DNA of 64,000 nucleotides from Odiellus spinosus (Eukaryota; Arthropoda; Arachnida; Opiliones; Phalangiidae). The notes under the pieces were generated by a model that saw nothing but the letters and a program-made list of their open reading frames with translations, searched no databases and was not told the DNA's origin. This document shows, piece by piece, positions 60,681 to 64,000 of the stretch. Location of the stretch: assembly GCA_963920705.1 (NCBI GenBank), contig OY987225.1, positions 30,813,538-30,877,537 on the forward strand, read 5' to 3'. Every line of letters begins with the position of its first letter. Position 1 is the first letter of the stretch. The position numbers and the translations under genes were made by a program.

Positions 60681-62817
60681 AAACTCGCGCATGCGCCTCG
60701 TAACACTTTGACAGGAAGTCGTGAAAAGCCAAACCCGAATTCTATAGAGTCATATCTTGGTTTTCCATTATTTTTCTATGGTTCCACCTTATTTTTTATT
60801 TTCTCATTTAGTCATAGTTAATGATAAATTAGTTTCGTATGATTTTAATAAATTATCGAAAGTAAGTACGCTAAATATTGTTTGATGATTCGTGGCATTT
60901 CATTTAAGTCAAAATTTAACGAAAAATGCCAACCAATCTCTCTTATCTTAGCCTAACGCTGACTGTCAGACTTTTAGGAATCCTAAGAGTCCCCGACATC
61001 CCACCCTCTTTAGTTCTATTGATGAAACACAGTTAAAACCCTCCAACCATCCCATGGCTTTCTAAAATTTATTTCTTTTTAATACCAAATTACCCAACAA
61101 GAAAAGCCTATATACAGCAGAGTTAAGGGCTACAGATCTCGGAGTAAAAACCTCGCGCCTGCGTCTAGCAATCAACCGAAGCTCCTCGGGCGCCTTTTCG
61201 TCTGTTTAGGCTTAAGTTCATCTTTCTAACGGCGAAGGAAATACAGCTGTAAAACAGCCCCCCCCCCTTACAAGAGCGCCCCTAGCGGTGAATATCAGTA
61301 CTCTCTAAAACCAAAATAGAGAAACCGGGAGAGAGTTGCTTCTCGCAACTCAACACGCTCGTACAGTAGTGTAAAACACGCGGAAGTTAATTCATTATCT
61401 TCGCTTTAAATTAAATAACCTTCGACCTTTAAGCCTTTTTCCCCTACAAATCACTAAGAGTTTGTTTAAAGATAAGATTGAAAATCGTTTTATTTTTTTT
61501 ATCTGATCATGGATTTGACAGGTAGGATTTTATTTCTTCTTGATGTGTGTCATTTTAAGTATGACGTAATCATCGTGGTATTTCCATTTCTGTTTCTATA
61601 ACTACTGGATAGTCTTTTTATAGCTTTAGCCTAGGCTTCCGTTTTCCTCATACACAGTTAAGGTTTTTAGCCTGATCGATAGAGCAAGCTAGGAACTCGT
61701 GCCAGTACCTCAACCACTAGAGAAAAGCGTATACGAAGAGCTCTTTTAGGGCTTAATTCTTCAAAAAGCCACGCAGTAGAGAGGAATGGTCTTATTTTGA
61801 GCGACTGGTAGCTTTTTCCCGCTTAATGACTAACCTTAAGCCTAATTTTTGTTCGACCCACCCCCTTTTTTACTTGGAGGGTTTGCCCCCTCAGTCTCTT
61901 CGAAATACAAGAACTAATTGCCTAATTATTTTCCCTTGACTTTTAATCTCACTCTGTTATCATAAGTGACATTAAGTGTGGTGATTAAGAATTAGATCAT
62001 GGTATCAAATTCCAAGTCTTCAATCTAATTTATCTCTGAATTTAAGTTAAGCGTTTTCTTCAAACTCGATTTCTTACATGAAAAGGCTTTAAATTCCCTT
62101 AGAAAGCACTTTTTTTAGATAAATGATATTAGACAGAATCGTAATTTTGAAACCTATGCAAATTAAACTTTTTATGAAATCGTAATTTTATAAAAATTGT
62201 CTAGAGTTTGAAAAATAGTCTCTCGGTATACCGTAGCGTTTAGAATCTAGATTAAATAGTAAAAGTTTTGCGGCTAACTGTGACTAACTTATAGAATAGT
62301 TATTTACTTGTGACATTAAAAATAAAAGCAGTTTTCTAATTTTCCGGCTCTGTAGTTTCTTTATGAAACTTTCGGGAGGTAAATATTTACACCTAAAGTT
62401 AATTAAGCTTTTGTGGTTAACGGTCGACGAGATTTTGGGTCTAATTTCTCTTCGCTCATGACAAAAATACATATAGTTTTATAGTTTATGAGCGAAAAAA
62501 CGAAGATAGGCGGGCCTCTTGAAACTCCCACGCCTTTTAAATCGCGAAAACCAAAGTCTGAAGAGGCCACTTTTGGCGCAAAAGTTCAGATTGAGAGTTC
62601 TTATAACCGTTTTTCGCCTACTAAACATTCTATACTTTTTTAACCAGTTTAAGCTGTTAATGTAGCCAAAGTTATGTCGGATTGATACACAATATTTAAG
62701 CCTCATAGAATAAATGTAGTTCTACAAAATACAACAGAATGCTTATGAACTTATTTTTACTCGGCTTATTCCATCAGTGTCTTGAAAACTTCGAACGTTT
62801 TTCGGGTGCGTTAAAGT
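60681..62817. other. Unassigned stretch with a possible promoter and first exon
   Basis: About 61130-61400 is richer in G+C and CpG than its surroundings. At 61509-61521, ATG GAT TTG ACA G is followed by GTAGG, which could be a short first coding exon on the plus strand. This rests on a start codon and donor alone. A C run lies near 61258. TAGGCTTAAG (61208) and TTAAGCCTAA (61838) words occur. Confidence 0.3.
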
Positions 62818-63344
62818 AGATACGCAACCCGACTCGATTCGGGCTTTTTCAAATTAAAATATCGCGCCAAAGTCGGTAATTTAATCTTTAGAGGTTATAA
62901 AAATCCACGAGATTGTTTTTAAATACGCGTGACGTCAGTTTTACTTTTAATTCCAATGTGATACCATGTAATAACGAAAGAAATCGGCTTTCCCCAATCA
63001 AGAAAAAATCGTAATTAGGTCAAAAATCGTCTGAATTGTTAATTTCACCAAATGAAATAACTCGAATCAGTCAAAAGTGAATCAATTTTTTTAATTCAGT
63101 TTATTTAATTTAGTTTAATTATTTTGTAATTTTGCAATTTGGACACTTTTCCAAAATAGAATATATTTTCCTCCAATTATGAAAGTCGATTTCTTTCGTT
63201 ATTCTATTGGAGCACATTTAAATTAAAAGTAAAACTGACGTCATGCGTGTGTTAAAGCAGCGTCTGAATGTTTTTAATTTAATTTCTTTAGATAAAATTC
63301 GATAGATTAAATTGACAAGGCCCGAATCGAGTCAAGTTCCGTGT
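62818..63344. mobile_element. 510-bp TIR family, full copy 2
   Basis: Outer arms CCCGACTCGATTCGGGC and GCCCGAATCGAGTCAAG. Inner arms carry GCGTGACGTCAGTTTTACTT and AAGTAAAACTGACGTCATGC, plus AATAACGAAAGAAATCGGCT and its mirror. TGACGTCA (a CRE consensus) is intact in both arms. Length 527 bp. Confidence 0.88.
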
Positions 63345-64000
63345 CTACTCTATCTCGCACCAGTTAGGGAGACTTTTTATCTCGACGTTTTCCAAAATAT
63401 CGTGTTTATTTAGCCCGGGAAATATAGGAAGGTGGGGGAGTTTTTGGAAGGAAAAATAACCTCTTGATCCTTCGAAATTTGATACGTGACTTTTTTTAGT
63501 GGATATCTCTGTCATTGTAATATATGTAGTCAACACGTGGTTTTTATAACCTTGCCCAATTTACCAATGGATTGAAAAATTGTTTACAAGTTTTATTGAG
63601 AGCTTGTTGTTGAATCCTACTCTTAAGATTATCTAAACCTATTTAATCTAATCTTTAACTTATCATATGGGTCGTTAAAGCATTATTATCAACAATATCA
63701 AAAGTCTATTCCATAAAAGCAGAGGTATACAATAACCCCCTTCGGGGGGAAGTATGAAAGCCCCTATACTACCAATGCTAAAAATCACGAACAAGAGCCC
63801 GCTGCTGACTATCTTGACCACTAGCTCGCGCTGGACTTCTCAATGTCGCTACTCTAGTAAATGGTCTTTGTATAAACAAGACGGCTCGATTTGTGTTTAG
63901 AACTTCCTGTCTCAGGAGTCAGGCTGTCTGTTAAAATGGAGTCGAAGGTTGACTTCAGCTCGCAAGTTCCGGAAGTGTGCGTAGGGAAAATTTAGTGAGG
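63345..64000. other. Right-edge stretch with a possible gene start at 63936
   Basis: Moderately GC-rich from about 63740. At 63936 an ATG in context AAAATGG opens 15 codons (MESKVDFSSQVPEVC) before GTAGGG at 63981, and a stop follows if not spliced. It could be a first coding exon running off the window. No motif supports a function. Confidence 0.3.

Overview
The window looks like nuclear DNA from an invertebrate animal. Its genes have spliceosomal introns, the base composition is AT-rich (roughly one third G+C by eye), there is a class II tRNA-Ser, and non-coding DNA full of short inverted-repeat transposons and minisatellites dominates. I cannot name the species. Nothing suggests bacterial, organellar or viral origin.

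Genes sit mainly at the left edge. Positions 1-2045 (minus strand) hold seven exons of a class 1/2 aldehyde dehydrogenase. The first exon is not recognised and the C-terminal exons lie beyond the left edge. Divergently, at 3312-5033 (plus), lies an apparently complete single-exon AGGF1 homologue (coiled coil, OCRE, FHA, G-patch). The 1.27 kb between them must hold both promoters and also contains a degenerate minisatellite.

From about 5.2 kb to the right edge there is no convincing complete protein gene. A tRNA-Ser(AGA) lies at 57198-57279. One well-formed internal exon (38045-38257, plus strand, 71 codons) has good splice sites but no partner exon that I can see, so much of this stretch may be intron of a long plus-strand gene. 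Two weak candidate first coding exons lie at 61509 and 63936.

The rest is repeats. Tandem arrays: 28-bp units (8734-9360), 55-bp units (22851-23071), 24/23-bp units (28895-30815, 81 copies in four ordered variant blocks), about 34-bp units (32701-33047), 29-bp units (39636-40127, E2F-like motif in each), 25/24-bp units (40785-41520) and 33-bp units (44907-45310). Inverted-repeat elements fall into at least nine families. They include TTAA-flanked T2/Kolobok-like MITEs, an approximately 510-bp family, a long-TIR family, two elements with perfect 7-bp flanking duplications, and nested insertions.

The most unusual signal is a short word, TAAGCCTA / TAGGCTTA, with a sister form GCTAAGCCTTGGC. 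It is scattered dozens of times through the non-coding DNA on both strands, sits inside the arms of one transposon family, and forms the core of several unrelated minisatellites. No CRISPR array, operon or other prokaryotic system is present.
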